This document shows positions 17,455 to 28,419 of a DNA stretch of 64,000 bases, one piece after another. The notes beneath the pieces were generated by a model, which was given only the letters and a program-made list of their open reading frames with translations, did no database searches and had not been told where the DNA came from. The position numbers and the translations under genes are program-made. Source of the DNA: Ditylenchus dipsaci (taxonomy: Eukaryota; Nematoda; Chromadorea; Rhabditida; Anguinidae); contig SADC01000878.1 of assembly GCA_004194705.1 (NCBI GenBank), positions 1 through 64,000 of the forward strand, in the 5' to 3' direction. Numbering within the stretch: the stretch's first letter is position 1; each line of letters opens with the position of its first letter.

Positions 17455-18910
17455 AGCTGTGGCAAGATGAAGAGCGTAGTCAAAGTGATCTAGACGGCTG
17501 TGAGAAAGAAGGTGGTTCCCATTTTCGATCCCGCTGCTTTCCCAATCGATGATGAAGTGGTGGCTCAAGTGGAGACTGAAGGCGAATACGTGCAATCTCA
17601 GCATAGATGTTTTCACCCGGTTTGGAAATGGTGAGCTTTTTACGTCAGTGTTCTCCTGAACCATTTTCTTGCTCTTCAGATTTAATATCATCTCGGTACC
17701 AATGAAGAAACGGGACAAGCACGACAAAGAGTACGAAGTGGATATCGAGCAAGCGCAGTGCCCTACATACGCGGTAATAATGCTAGCGAAGACTACGTCG
17801 ATGCTTTCTCATCTTGAATCCACCCACAAGCCTCTGGTAATTGCATACTCAACAAAGAAGGGTGCTAAATTGCCCAAAGAGTGCGTTTTTCATAATTCTA
17901 TTGATTTATCACTTGATTATTCGTCTCTATCATTCAGAGGAATAAGCTACATGAATGCACTATATGGCAGAATGCTCTCTCTTCCTACTCTTAGTCTTAA
18001 TGTGGTGTCCCATCCGTTCGTACAAGAATTCGTCAAAGGGTTGCAGACGTTCGGGTGTAGTTGGAGAATGCCTAAGTCACCGCACACCATCAAACGAAAA
18101 CTGGAGATGCAGGCACAAATAGTGCAAAAATATTTACTGGCAGTGGTACGTCTATAGAGTCTTTGTCTTATTTATTTAAAGCCGTTATATATTCGAATAC
18201 TTGTAGATCAAAGACAAAAGAGCCTACAAGCCAAGCCTAACCGTGGATATTTGGTCGGACCAGACAAATCGAAGCTATATCTGCGTCACCATGCATCTTG
18301 TGGACCATCATGGTAAGCCTGAACATTTTTCTTCTTATTCTCAGCATGCAGTGAACAATGTTTCAGACTGACGTTTGGTCGGACCAGTCAAATTGAAGCT
18401 ACATTAGCATCACCATGCATATGTTGACCATCACAGTATAACTAATCATTTTGCTTCCTATTGTACGCATGCGTAAATTTGTTTTAGATTTTATGCTCAA
18501 AAACTATGTGCTTGGCATCAAAATGATTCGGAAGCATAACCATACAGCAGAGGTGATACTTTTTTTTGTCATTTAGACTAACAATTTTATTTAGTTCGTT
18601 CGATCCATTGCGTGTATTTGCGATCTAGTATTTACGTTCTCATTTGGAAAGAATCAAGGTCAATTTTCGTTCACTTTCTATCTTCATTTCACTGTCCACC
18701 CTAATTTAGTGTTTGCAATCCCACAACGTTGTTAGTATTGGCACTTCGTCTCACGCTCACATTTGTGCTTTCTGTCTCTGCAATGATGTCTTTGCTAGAA
18801 CAGATTCTGGGTCGAAGTATGACTTCATCAATAAGAAGAACGAATCGCCATAAGAAGAACGAATTCTCTTATACTTTACTTTGTGTTGGCAACAAATCTT
18901 CCAGGACGTA
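17455..18910 (+). pseudogene. hAT-type transposase remnant
   Basis: Plus-strand pieces encode a BED-finger-like segment (17710-17840: Cys-Pro-x-Tyr, then TTSMLSHLESTHK). They continue with FVKGLQTFGCSW and KSPHTIKRKLEMQ (18020-18110), then the RNase-H-like start PSLTVDIWSDQTNRSYI and MHLVDHHG (18235-18315). Further short exons follow to about 18860. The order matches hobo/Ac/Tam3 transposases, but the C-terminal dimerisation domain is not recognisable. Some junctions read into stops, so the copy is likely inactive. Confidence 0.6.
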
Positions 18911-20591
18911 TGACTAAAGGAGTGCGCACAATAACAGAAAAAGCTGCTGAATCGCGGATAATTGTCTACTGAAACCAAGAAATCTTCTTCGAGTGTCATA
19001 AATTTATTTCTCTTGTACACGTATTATTGTCTTTTGTCAGTTGATCAGAATAAAGTGTTACGAATTCATTTTTCACTTCTTTGTAAATGTTATCTATAGT
19101 GACCGCTCAGTTGAGTGCACATGATGGGACACTGTGTAAAAAGCTTTACTGTAGAAAAGGATCCCTTTAAAACTTGCAAATTTTGAGTTTGAGGTTTTCA
19201 GTTAGTTTGGAGTGTTTGGAAATGATTTAAGAGATTTGGCTGGTCTTGAGTGGTTGGAGAAGGTGTGAGCCTCACTACCCGATTAGCATAATTTACCACC
19301 CCCTATGATTCACTGTTGACCACTTACTGACCATTTGTTCACCTCTGTTATGAGTGGCTTGATGTCATTCAGGGTGGTTCGAGATAGCTGTACGTTGTTT
19401 TGCATATGGAAGGTAGTTTGAGGTAGTTTAAAGTGGTTAGGAATGGTTCAGGTACTCCAGGAATGAAGTGAAAGGATATAAGGATAAAGATTTTAGATAT
19501 AAAGTTCAAAGATGCCGATGAATGAGTGCCTTTAATGTGCAAGTGAAAGTAAAAAGGCTCAATTGGGGACGCGACTAGATTTTAGCAAATGCTAGTAAAA
19601 CTTACACCGCAAAAATAGACTTTAGTAAATGCTAGCTTTTCTTTTTGGTTTCACTAGACTTTAGAAATGCTAGCAAAATTCGACGACGAGAGCAAACTTT
19701 CAGAAATGCTAGCTTATCTTTTTGCTTTTACTAGACTTTACAAATGCTAGTGGAGATCTCTCACAAAATCAAACTTTCGCAAATGCTAGTGTGGCATTTT
19801 GTTTTTACTAGACTTTAGAAATGCTAGTAGAGATTGACGGCAAAAACGGAATTTCGTAAATGCTAGCTTGGCGTTTTGTTTTTACTAGACTTTTCAAATG
19901 CTAGTAAAAATTCCAAGCAAAATTGAACTTTTGTAAATGCTAGTGTGGCATTTTGTTTTTACTAGACTTTACAAATACTAGTGAAATTAATTTGGTGAGC
20001 TAGACTTTAAATATACTAGTGTTGGCGATTAGCCTTCTACTAGCATTCTCAAAAACAGGCCTTTTTTGCAAACCCTGATCCAGACCCTTAAAGTCGAGGG
20101 AGGGGGGGGGCGGGGCGCTTATTAGAGGAAATACGGTATGTTACTAGATCAAGTGCATTCAATTACTACCGCAGGTGGTGAGTAAGTTTGTTGAAACGTC
20201 CGACCAAAACTATATCATCGTCAACTCAATATCCGGTGCACATTCCACTCCAACTCTTTTGTTGCAAGCTGTTCATGCGAATTTTTTTCGGGTTCTACTT
20301 ACTACTCCTGCGGTGTCTCGATTCTCGACGTAGAGCAGCTTAAAACTGGTTCATGTAATTGTCATTATTGCAGGCAATCATTTATTTTCAGTACTGTTGT
20401 TGATATCGTTCTTTATAAGTTCAGAAATGCGGTCGTGCCCATATTGCCACGGAGGTTTGACTCTACTATTCGAGTTCTGCGAGCCGACAAAAAAACCTGT
20501 GAAACTCTAATTGCCGGCAACGGATTCCAATAGCGCTTTGTAATTCGTAGTTGGAAAATCCGGTCAAATTGAAAATTTAGCAAAAGCAAAA

Positions 20592-20751
20592 TACCGTATT
20601 TCCTCTAATAGAAGCCATGGGCTTTTATTTTTCAACCTCTCAAAAATCTTGAAATTGTCAATCAAAAATGACCTTAACTCCGAAACCTTAGTCAAAAAAT
20701 AGGGGGTGGGCTTCTATTAGAGCATGGGCTTCTATTAGAGGAAATACGGTA
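20592..20751. mobile_element. MITE, TACCGTATTTCCTCTAAT family
   Basis: Ends are TACCGTATTTCCTCTAATAG and its inverse. The core TTGAAATTGTCAATCAAAA is shared with the copy at 3639-3795. Confidence 0.85.
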
Positions 20752-20913
20752 ATTTGATTGCGTAAAAAAATTTAATTGCACGTGCTGACTGGTCCCTGTC
20801 CGATTCATTTACTACCGCCAGGGCGGGATCAATATTTTGAGTATGTCCTTATCTATTTTTAGAAAGCAGCTTTTGCTCATTGGCTTGTATCGTCCTTTCG
20901 CTATTCACGAATG

Positions 20914-21411
20914 AAGTTTATTGACCGTAGCTCGATGCTCTTCTCGATGGTTCTGATGTGTTCATGCCTCTTCTTCAGCAAGGTGTCATTTGCTCCGAGA
21001 AAGCTAATTCCACTGCTCAGAATATAACTGCTGATGATGGCATTTTGTACATTAAAAAACAGGTTGAAATATTCTGTGAAAAGGCGTGTTTAACGGGGTG
21101 TTTAGATGACGATCATTCCGCACACGATCGAGTTCCTGGTGGGCCATCTGATGGGCAGAATTACAGTTACCCTGGTGAGTCGAGTCCTAGATCAGCCTCA
21201 AGAAGACTTCAGTTGGTACGAAGAAACGGTGAAATTGGTTTCCAACTATATTCTCACGGTGATCATCAACACGATAATTGTGACTATGCGATTCCTTCCT
21301 TCTGAAATGACTTGGTTTGGCTACATTGGTTGGCTCTCTTTCTCAGCCTTTTTCTTCTATGCCGGACAGCGCTTTATCATTGTGCCTTTCTTGTTAGCAG
21401 CTCGTGGATAG
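20914..21411 (+). CDS. Unrecognised small membrane protein or fragment
   Basis: Two putative exons are seen. The first reads LDALLDGSDVFMPLLQQG and on to YIKKQ (about 20932-21062). After a short intron ending TTTAG, the second starts MTIIPHTIEF at 21106 and ends in TAG at 21409-21411. The 101-residue second exon has two hydrophobic stretches, around residues 45-63 and 70-97, and a short basic end. AATAAA follows at 21472. I do not recognise the family. It lies on the plus strand within the collagen intron, between a MITE and a P-glycoprotein fragment, so it may be a captured gene piece. Confidence 0.4.
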
Positions 21412-22022
21412 TAAAAGCATACAACCGCCATTGATTCTGTGAAAATTACCTTTGTTGTAATATAAATGTGAAATAAATATGGATAAGTAGGCTTGGCAGT
21501 TCGTGTTTTGTGAGATTAAATTTTTAATTGTTTTGCAGCTTCAGGTTTGTGTACCGTGTCCTGTGTCCCGCGGGAGTATAAACGCAGACTAAGAAAATTA
21601 CCACTGGAATACCAGTACCTTATTTTCTCTTATGACTCACCCGGGGGAGTAATTTTTTGGATCCCTAAAATTCGGAAAATTTCGAGGTCGATCTCGAGAA
21701 TCTAAAAATGAAATCAGTAGAGCTGTTGGGTGTTAAAGGGGGGGGTGATTCAATGCGCATCACCTAAGCGCATCACCTTCGGCAGATGTCGTCAATTTCC
21801 ACCTAACGCATCGCCCTAAGTCGACTTTTCTAATCCCGCTAGGTGCACATTGGCTTGACAAGTGTCCTTAAAGCAACGGGACACAGCTGTTTTTTAGTCC
21901 TGACAGCAGATTTCAGGGTAAATCGACCCTGCTCTACACGATAGAACTAATACATATCTACTGTTTAGACATTCACTGTTGTTCGTATCGCACTTTATAT
22001 AGTTGCTTTATCGTCCAATTTC

Positions 22023-22371
22023 AGTGAACTGGAGTACCAGAAAGCACAGATGATAAGGTGGTCCTTCTTCTGCAATCTACCGTGTTGTTTATTTTCGGTT
22101 ATAGTATTACCTTCTGCTATGACTGGCAAATGACTATTATAATGGCTTGTTTGGCTCCTTTGATGATTCTGACCGGTGCTTTTATGGCTAGGGTGAGGTT
22201 TTCCAAAAATTAATTGGTTAGTCATTCTAACATCCTATAATTCAGTTATTGACCACTTCTGCTGCTCTGCAGTCTCGAAACTACGCTGCTGCAGGACCTG
22301 TTGCTGAACAGGCCATCAGTTCAATCCGCACTGTCACTGATTTCAATGGTCAGGAAGAGGAGTGTAGGAGG
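22023..22371 (+). pseudogene. P-glycoprotein (ABC-B) transmembrane-domain fragment
   Basis: Two exons read DDKVVLLLQSTVLFIFGYSI, then YDWQMTIIMACLAPLMIL (about 22035-22195), and, after a 50-nt intron, SRNYAAAGPVAEQAISSIRT and FNGQEEECRR (22246-22370). This matches the fourth to fifth transmembrane helices and intracellular loop of ABC-B exporters, where AG.VAEQ.ISSIRTV and FNGQ are conserved. No upstream or downstream ABC exons and no Walker motifs are seen nearby. The simplest reading is a partial duplicate stranded in the collagen intron. A hidden split gene is less likely. Confidence 0.8.
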
Positions 22372-22773
22372 TTAGTCATGTTTTTGACTGATTTTTATTT
22401 GGATAGTGGCCCTTTTCCGATTTGTATACGAGCTAGCTATTAGTAATTTCAAGACAATTATATAAAAGCTGGCATTATAGTCGCAGCGAGGAGTTGGTTC
22501 GCAAATTACTTTTTAAAATGAAGTGGACAACTTGTGTAACTAAAAATTTTAATGCATAGCGGAGTGGATAAGTGTTAGTGGTGGTTGGTCCAAAATAATT
22601 CGCTGATTCAACCCACTTGGGGGCACTCGAGTAGTTTTGTCTTGTTTGACCAACTTCGAGAAGCAATTTGACTTTTTGACGCCAGATTCGAGATCAATAA
22701 CCTAAACTACCCCGATTGATCAAACAAGCCAAAAAAAAAACAACGTGCTATTTTTCGAAAACGTTTTTGGTAC

Positions 22774-23087
22774 TTAAAGGAGCATGCTCGCCGCTGATGG
22801 AAATATTTTGAAAGGCGGGTACCAGGTCAATTCAAACGAGAATTATTTTAATAAAAATTCAGTTGAGTACCCTGCGGGGAATAAGTGATCAAAAATACTT
22901 TCTTAGTTTAATAGTGGCCTAGTGGGATAGCGGCGGCGGACTACGTAATTGGTAGTCGGTTCGATTCCCACTGGATGTATAATTTTTCCTCGACTTTTCC
23001 AAAATTTCATCAAAATAATTCTCGTTTGAATTTTGCTGGTACCCACCTTTCAAAATATTCCCATCGGCGACGAGCATGCCCATTTAA
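22774..23087. mobile_element. TTAA-flanked fold-back element with tRNA-like core
   Basis: TTAA lies at both ends (22774-22777 and 23084-23087). The arms pair over about 75 bp: AGCATGCTCG, GGAAATATTTTGAAAGG, GGTACCA and AAACGAGAATTATTTT all recur inverted at 23010-23080. The middle (22915-22985) is a tRNA-like sequence with A- and B-boxes. Confidence 0.8.
22915..22980 (+). other. tRNA-like sequence (polymerase III A and B boxes)
   Basis: TGGCCTAGTGGG matches the A-box consensus TGGCNNAGTGG. GGTTCGATTCC, 46 bp downstream, matches the B-box exactly. The stems pair poorly and no sound acceptor stem is visible, so it is read as tRNA-derived rather than a working tRNA gene. Confidence 0.65.
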
Positions 23088-23200
23088 GGATGCAGCAAAA
23101 AGTGTGAAACTTCATTCTCTTTCGTTTGTAATATCGGGTTTCATCAAAAATAAAAAATTTAGCTGATCTCATACAAATTAGAAATTAAAATCACCACTTA

Positions 23201-23632
23201 CAGTCAAACCTCTATATAAAGCCCCCCCCCCCTAAAAGTTCGTTCCCACCTTGGGTCCGACACTTTTTTTAGCTCGATTTTCAAAGCTTTTTTTAAATTC
23301 TGTTTGACAGTCTGGTCGCAAATATCGCAAGGATTCCGATTTTGCCGATCGTTTTTCAATATTTGAATAATTTTACTTTTAAAAAATACAAAACCTCTAT
23401 ATAACGGCCCTCTAAAAAAAATTAGAGGGCCGTTATATAGAGGTTTTGTATTTTTTAATAGTAAAATTATTCAAATATTGAAAAACGATCGGCAAAATCG
23501 GAATCCTTGCGATATTTGCGACCAGACTGTCAAAACAGAATTTAAAAAAAGCTTTGAAAATCGAGCTAAAAAAAGTGTCGGACCCAAGGTGGGAACGAAC
23601 TTTTAGGGGGCCGTTATATAGAGGTTTCACTG
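23201..23632. mobile_element. Tc/pogo-like palindromic MITE, 432 bp
   Basis: The element is flanked by TA and begins CAGTCAAACCTCTATATAA; it ends TTATATAGAGGTTTCACTG. It is an almost complete palindrome, with the two arms meeting near 23415. Each arm contains AAGTTCGTTCCCACC and GGGTCCGACACTTTTTT. CAGT ends plus TA sites fit Tc1/mariner/pogo-type transposition. Confidence 0.85.
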
Positions 23633-23896
23633 TATTTTTAAAATTGTGAAACCCCGCAGGCGGGAACGAACTTGCGGTAAATCCACCATATCGAAAGTTG
23701 ACTGAATAATCTAGCTGTTGAATTTGGAAATTTTCAGTGAAATTTGGTCAGGATGGCTCTACCATGTTTAAAATCCGATAACAAGCTCGGTTATGGCTAT
23801 CCTTGATATTTAGCGATCTTTAATGGACGTGGTCGGTCGGCCCTTTCCCGTATAAGTAATATTAATTGCTCTAAGTCCAAGAAAAAAGCCACCAAC

Positions 23897-26800
23897 CTTC
23901 AGTCCTGTGTCGCCTTTGATGCCGGGAAGGCCTGGTCTTCCGATTACTCCAGGTTCCCCAGCTTCTCCTTTGGGTCCTACTCTAGACTCTCCATCAAAAC
24001 CAGGCAGTCCTCTATCCCCTTTCACTCCATTTCTGCCAGCAGGACCAGGTGGACCGGGAGGCCCCTGGAATAGGCAATTATTGATTCTATCCAAAATCTT
24101 CCTTAAAATTAACCTGAATGAATTGAGGAGAGGCCTGACCAGCCACTTGGTAGCGTTGTCCATTGCCATAGTTGCCGTTGTCTCCATTGCCATTGACCCC
24201 AAAGGCAGAATATTGGCCGTTGGCTGGAGAGGATGGAGGAGCTGGAGGGACTGGCCAACTATTTCCTTCTCCCCTTGGTCCTCGCACACCTGGATCACCT
24301 TTCGGACCAGGCGGACCTGGAGCTCCCTGCGAGTGAAAAAATGCAGTTTATTAGGTTTAAAGAAGACTGAAAAAAAAATGATTTACCGGTGGTCCTCTAG
24401 CACCATCTAGTCCAATTGGACCTGGGAAACCTGGAAAATAGGATAATACTTAAAATCTTTGTGTACTTTTTGTTGATTGTTTGGTTTACCTGGATAGCCA
24501 CGGGTCCCTTTGGCTCCCTGAATTAAATATTTCAATAGGTTAGTTAAGATTTAGGTTCTGCTAAAAATTTGAAATGGACTAGGAGGTGAAGAACGTGAGT
24601 CTCACAGTCCGGATCTCAAAGTTGCTTAGAGGATGATCTACCGTGAATTCTTTAGAATTGCGACCTACCATACCCCCTTCCCCTCCATTTTGGAATCCTG
24701 TTTTCGGCATCGTATTGTCGACTACTCTTTGAAGATTTCTTCCAAGCAAGTTACCACTAAATTTTTAGCCAGACTATCTGCTACAATCATGGTGGTAACT
24801 TGCCTCGGGGTCACTCACTAGAAGTGGGTCAAAAGCACAGTGCCAAATTTTTTTTGTAAACTAGGAATTAATTAACTATGAAGCTTCGTATCTAATGAGT
24901 GCGGATTTTTTCATGTCCCCGCCCTCGGAAATGAACGTAACTTTTATACTCTATTCAAAAAATCCTTTGCCAGTGTCCTTAGGTAGTTAGAAAACAGAAC
25001 CATGAAATGAGCTTTTGATATACAGTCGACTCTCGATTTAGTGTGCACCGGATTTAGTGTACACCTCGGTTTAGTGTACACCTGGATTAAATCATTTTGG
25101 CCGGCGGTTAATTAAAATGACTAGAATGAACCCTCGATTTAGTGCACATCTGGAGCCGGTCTCCAGGTTGTACACTAAATCGGGAGTTGACTGCAGTTTA
25201 AAAAAAGTGGATGGCTTCGGTTCGGCTTTTCGGCTCGGCCGACAAGCTTAGTTATAACTTATAATTTTAGCTAGTCGACCATATTTTTCTGAGCTGTAAA
25301 ACGTTTGATTTAATCTGCTAGCAAAAAAATTCTAGAAACAAAACTAATATAAACAAATTATCACAGCTAACCAAAAATCATAAAATGCACCACACAAAAC
25401 ACAACAAACGAAATTACCGGAGTTCCTGGCAAACCCCTCAAATAAATAGTGCTGCCATCCGGAGAATAGAGGAAACCGAAGGTCTTAACATGACGTGTTC
25501 TGCCACCCATTCTTCCATCCAACGGCTACAATATTCACCACTTTACAACACTACTCAAATAAATAAACTGACAATAAGACGGAGCCTTTGTGGAGGCCTT
25601 TTCGGCCTCTTGCGGCGCCAAGGGGCATCAGCCATCTGGTCTTGGGCACATGGTTGAGAGTTGGAAGAAGAATAGATTACTCGCTACAAAACACACCACC
25701 AAACTATTACAGATCACACACACAAGTGAAAGCAGTTAAAACACTTACGTGACCACCTGGCTCGCCTTTGGGTCCTGAAAACATTTTTATAAGTTCTTAG
25801 GTATTCGAAATTTGTTTTACAATTTTTTTAAAATAGTTAACTTTCTCGTACACACATAATTGTACCCAGGAGAGGGGCTAGCCGGGCTATAAACCCCCGC
25901 CCCCGTCAGGATTTTTAGCATATTTCGACCAACACCCCCCCCCTCCCATCCCTCACCTGTCAGAGAATCATGGGAACGCTTATGTACACATAGTCAACTC
26001 TTGGATTAAGGACAACCAAAAACGCTCGTTCACGCCCAATGCCCTGATTTTACACACCGGTATTCAAATCTGTTGCATATTCAAAAAAAAACATGGTATA
26101 ATAGCCATTTGATAAAAAGGTGGTGCTAAAATTAAACTAATTTCGTTTCACTTGAACTTATTTAGCTTGAGGGAGGAGGGCGCATTTCATAATTTTCTAT
26201 AAATCATTTTTTAACATCTTCTAAGTGAATTTATTACGCTGAAGACGATAAAAAGATTTCTGTTTTTGCTATCTGACGTTTTTCTACATCAAATATCCAT
26301 TATTTAAAGAAGAAAAAAGTTGGCCAAAACTTTGATTTAACTTAGTTCCCAAGGCAAAAAGTCAAATTTTATTTTAAAAACTTTTTCCAAAAATCGAATT
26401 TTTTGTGAGAAAATGTCACAAAACGACGTTTTTCACCATTTTATTAAAAATTGCTCAAAACACGTTTTAAAATAATTTACGAAAAATTATTAAATGCGTC
26501 CGTTCAACTACCCCCTCCCCTCCTGGATAGGTCGCTGGGTGTGCCGCTGCTTGGTATGCTGAAAAATCATTCTTGGACCACCTTTAAGTCACAAGTTAAC
26601 ACAATTAACCGTGTGCTGATTTGCAAGGGTTCTCTTTGTACAAATTTTCTTAAACAAATTCTGGATTAGTATTTAGAGAGAGGGTCTTTTTTCAGTCATA
26701 TCTCTAATATCATCATTTTTATGCATGCCAATCAGTATTTCAATTATTTATTTAACATTTCGCCTAAGCCAAGCATCCCTGTTTGATCTCTTCAGCCAAG

Positions 26801-27308
26801 CTGCAACAAAAATATCTCATCCATTCAAAAAAAAATTTTGTTGTGAAAATAATTTTCACACCACCATCACCACCAGCAATAGCAATGGCTAAGCGGTGAT
26901 GGATCACTCCCAGTTTTCCCACCGGTCATTGCCAGCAGTCTAATGGCCCACATTTTGGAGAAGGGAGGGAAGATCCAAACACGCATCCATCATTTTCAGT
27001 CCCAACCAAAAAATTGACTCAAAATGGATGACCAATAAAATTGAACTAGTGGATTATGTACCTGGAGGGCAGTAGCACTTGTAACCAGGGGGTGGGGGTG
27101 GCTCGAGCGATCTCAACATCCTGTTGTTTGACATATCATCTTGTTGGTGAACCCACTCCCTGGCTCGTCTTCTCCTCTCCATGGTTGTGGTGTTAGGAGG
27201 CACTTGGTGATTTACGACGGAGTCGGGGCCAAGAGTCTGAAATTATCACATGTTAATTTGTCCATTGAGAAAACTTTTTGGAGTTAAATTTGAACTCACA
27301 AGGGAACC
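23897..27308 (-). CDS. MACIT-like collagen, linker, convertase site and first Gly-X-Y exons
   Basis: Minus-strand exons 27300-27308 (a tentative 9-nt exon), 27062-27236, 25749-25774, 25573-25683, 25418-25525, 24488-24515, 24387-24430, 24114-24326 and 23897-24064 join with matching phases. The first encodes a polar stalk with an Arg-rich RRRRARE and a PPPPPGY segment. Exon 25573-25683 contains RRKRPKR, a good furin-type convertase site, followed by a conserved-looking [15 protein letters not shown] block and then Gly-X-Y. Exon 24114-24326 carries an Asn/Gly-rich interruption. Furin sites just outside the membrane are a hallmark of membrane-associated collagens (XIII/XXIII/XXV types and nematode COL-99-like proteins), where cleavage sheds the ectodomain. 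The single-exon split codon pairs 24488-24515/24387-24430 and 27062-27236/25749-25774 both restore Gly. Confidence 0.88.
25023..25193. mobile_element. Tc/pogo-like MITE with CAGTCGACTCTCG ends
   Basis: The left end is preceded by TA and reads CAGTCGACTCTCGATTTAG. The right end reads CTAAATCGGGAGTTGACTG. Three copies of TTTAGTGTACAC-type words occur at the left. Confidence 0.7.
25800..27050. other. Collagen intron, no gene recognised
   Basis: The 1.3-kb intron contains C-rich and A/T-rich simple stretches. No nested gene or element border is clear. Confidence 0.45.
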
Positions 27309-27365
27309 CTGCAAGATTGTTTTTTCATTGGCCGTAATGATAGTCGGGGTCAACCTTTAGGGTTA

Positions 27366-27560
27366 ATGGGCAACGCATCCGTATCCGTGTCCGCGTCCGT
27401 AATACGGACCGTGTTTTCGCCCACAATGGACCGTATCCGTGTCCGTAAACCGCGCCGTGAAACGGTCCGTGAAACGGAACGGATCGCCACCCACAATGGG
27501 CCGTATCACGGTCCGCAAACACGGACCGTGATACGGTCCGTCAACTTTTTTTGGGCCGAT
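27366..27560. repeat. CpG-rich ACGGTCCGT array
   Basis: Repeated ACGGACCGT, CGTATCCGTGTCCG and ACGGTCCGTGAAACGG words, many self-complementary, fill the intron next to exon 27300-27308. A second block lies at 29295-29425. The base composition differs sharply from the flanks. Confidence 0.65.
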
Positions 27561-27914
27561 TTTTTTAGTCGGCAGGTAAATTTATTTTTTTGCATGCCGC
27601 TTTCAGTTTAATCGAACGACCAAATTTATAAGCGGCATTTCTGTAAAAAAATATCGGAAAAAGTATCGTGAAAACATAGAATGCAGAGTCGATCGTGTTT
27701 TTCGTACGGTCCGTGATTTCCGGGCAGGAGTAGCTCAGATGGCACAAGCCAAAATTGCGCTTTTTTAACTTCTAAGAGCGTTTTAAGCCTTTTGAATAAC
27801 AAAAAACATGTTTTAAACGAGTGCTCTTACATTTTCGGCCAACAAAAAATTTTCACCGAAAATCGACCTTTTGCCTTAAGACACAGGAAAAGAGTACTGG
27901 AGGGTAGCTGGATA

Positions 27915-28050
27915 TAGGGTTGGGTAATTCTCCGAAAAAAGTATTTTTCCGGGTAATTATCCGGGTAATTACGGGTAATTACCCAAGTAATTACGGAGAA
28001 ATAAGGCCGGAGAAGTATTTCTCCGGGTACTTACCCATCACCCAACCCTA
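27915..28050. mobile_element. 136-bp hAT-like MITE with perfect 8-bp target duplication
   Basis: Ends are TAGGGTTGGGTAA and ACCCAACCCTA. GCTGGATA lies on both sides (27907-27914 and 28051-28058). The inside repeats CCGGGTAATTA words. Confidence 0.9.
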
Positions 28051-28194
28051 GCTGGATACCTACTTTTATTTACATAGGAGTATTTTTCTTTGTTTTGGTC
28101 ACTAGAGCTGGGCAAAAAGGAGTGTGCATACAAGGTTTTTTCATGCGGTAATCTCCAGTTAACGAAACTATATACAAATTTTTCTCAATTAGGG

Positions 28195-28400
28195 TCACTA
28201 GGTACCCTTCTAGGGTTGTTTACTAGGGTTGGCCTCCCTCCCTCCACCCTCCTCCTCCCCCCCTCCGCTTTTTGACCAAATTTTCCTTATACCTCCCTCC
28301 TCCCCCCCAAAAAATGGCCACCTCCCCCCCCGTTTCTCCCCCCGCTCCCAAAATGACCCCCCGTCATCCCCCGCGAAAAATCCCAGTCGAAAAAAACTCT
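28195..28400. repeat. Pyrimidine-rich (CCTCCC) tract
   Basis: A strand-biased C/T tract of about 190 bp begins just after TAGGGTTGTTTACTAGGGTT. Open frames within it are low-complexity artefacts. Confidence 0.5.
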
Positions 28401-28419
28401 CGGTTGAGGTCATTTTCAG

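Larger units (their letters stand above)
15013..20077 (+). mobile_element. 5.07-kb hAT transposon with perfect 8-bp target duplication
   Basis: The terminal inverted repeats are CAGGGTTTGCA and TGCAAACCCTG. Both flanks carry ATCCAGAC (15005-15012 and 20078-20085). Subterminal arrays of CTAGCATTT(C/A)(T/C)AAAGTCTAGT lie at 15050-15250, 17100-17300 and 19570-20040. Transposase-like frames lie at 17455-18910 on the plus strand. The last is split among many putative exons. A second element is nested at 15263-17098. Confidence 0.9.
14818..20138. mobile_element. MITE (TACCGTATTTCCTCTAAT family) split by a hAT element
   Basis: The left half (14818-15012) starts TACCGTATTTCCTCTGATAA and the right half (20086-20138) ends TTATTAGAGGAAATACGGTA. 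Removing the hAT insertion and one target copy leaves about 248 bp, close to the intact 251-bp relative at 9951-10201. Confidence 0.9.

Noticed and set aside
22915..22980. Functional tRNA gene
   Set aside because: A- and B-boxes are present, but acceptor and anticodon stems do not pair well and it sits in the loop of a fold-back element.
27965..27995. AATTACCCAAGT resembles the core of the nematode SL1 spliced leader
   Set aside because: It lies inside the hAT MITE at 27915-28050, where GGGTAATTA words repeat. There is no GT donor after a leader-length segment and no Sm site.
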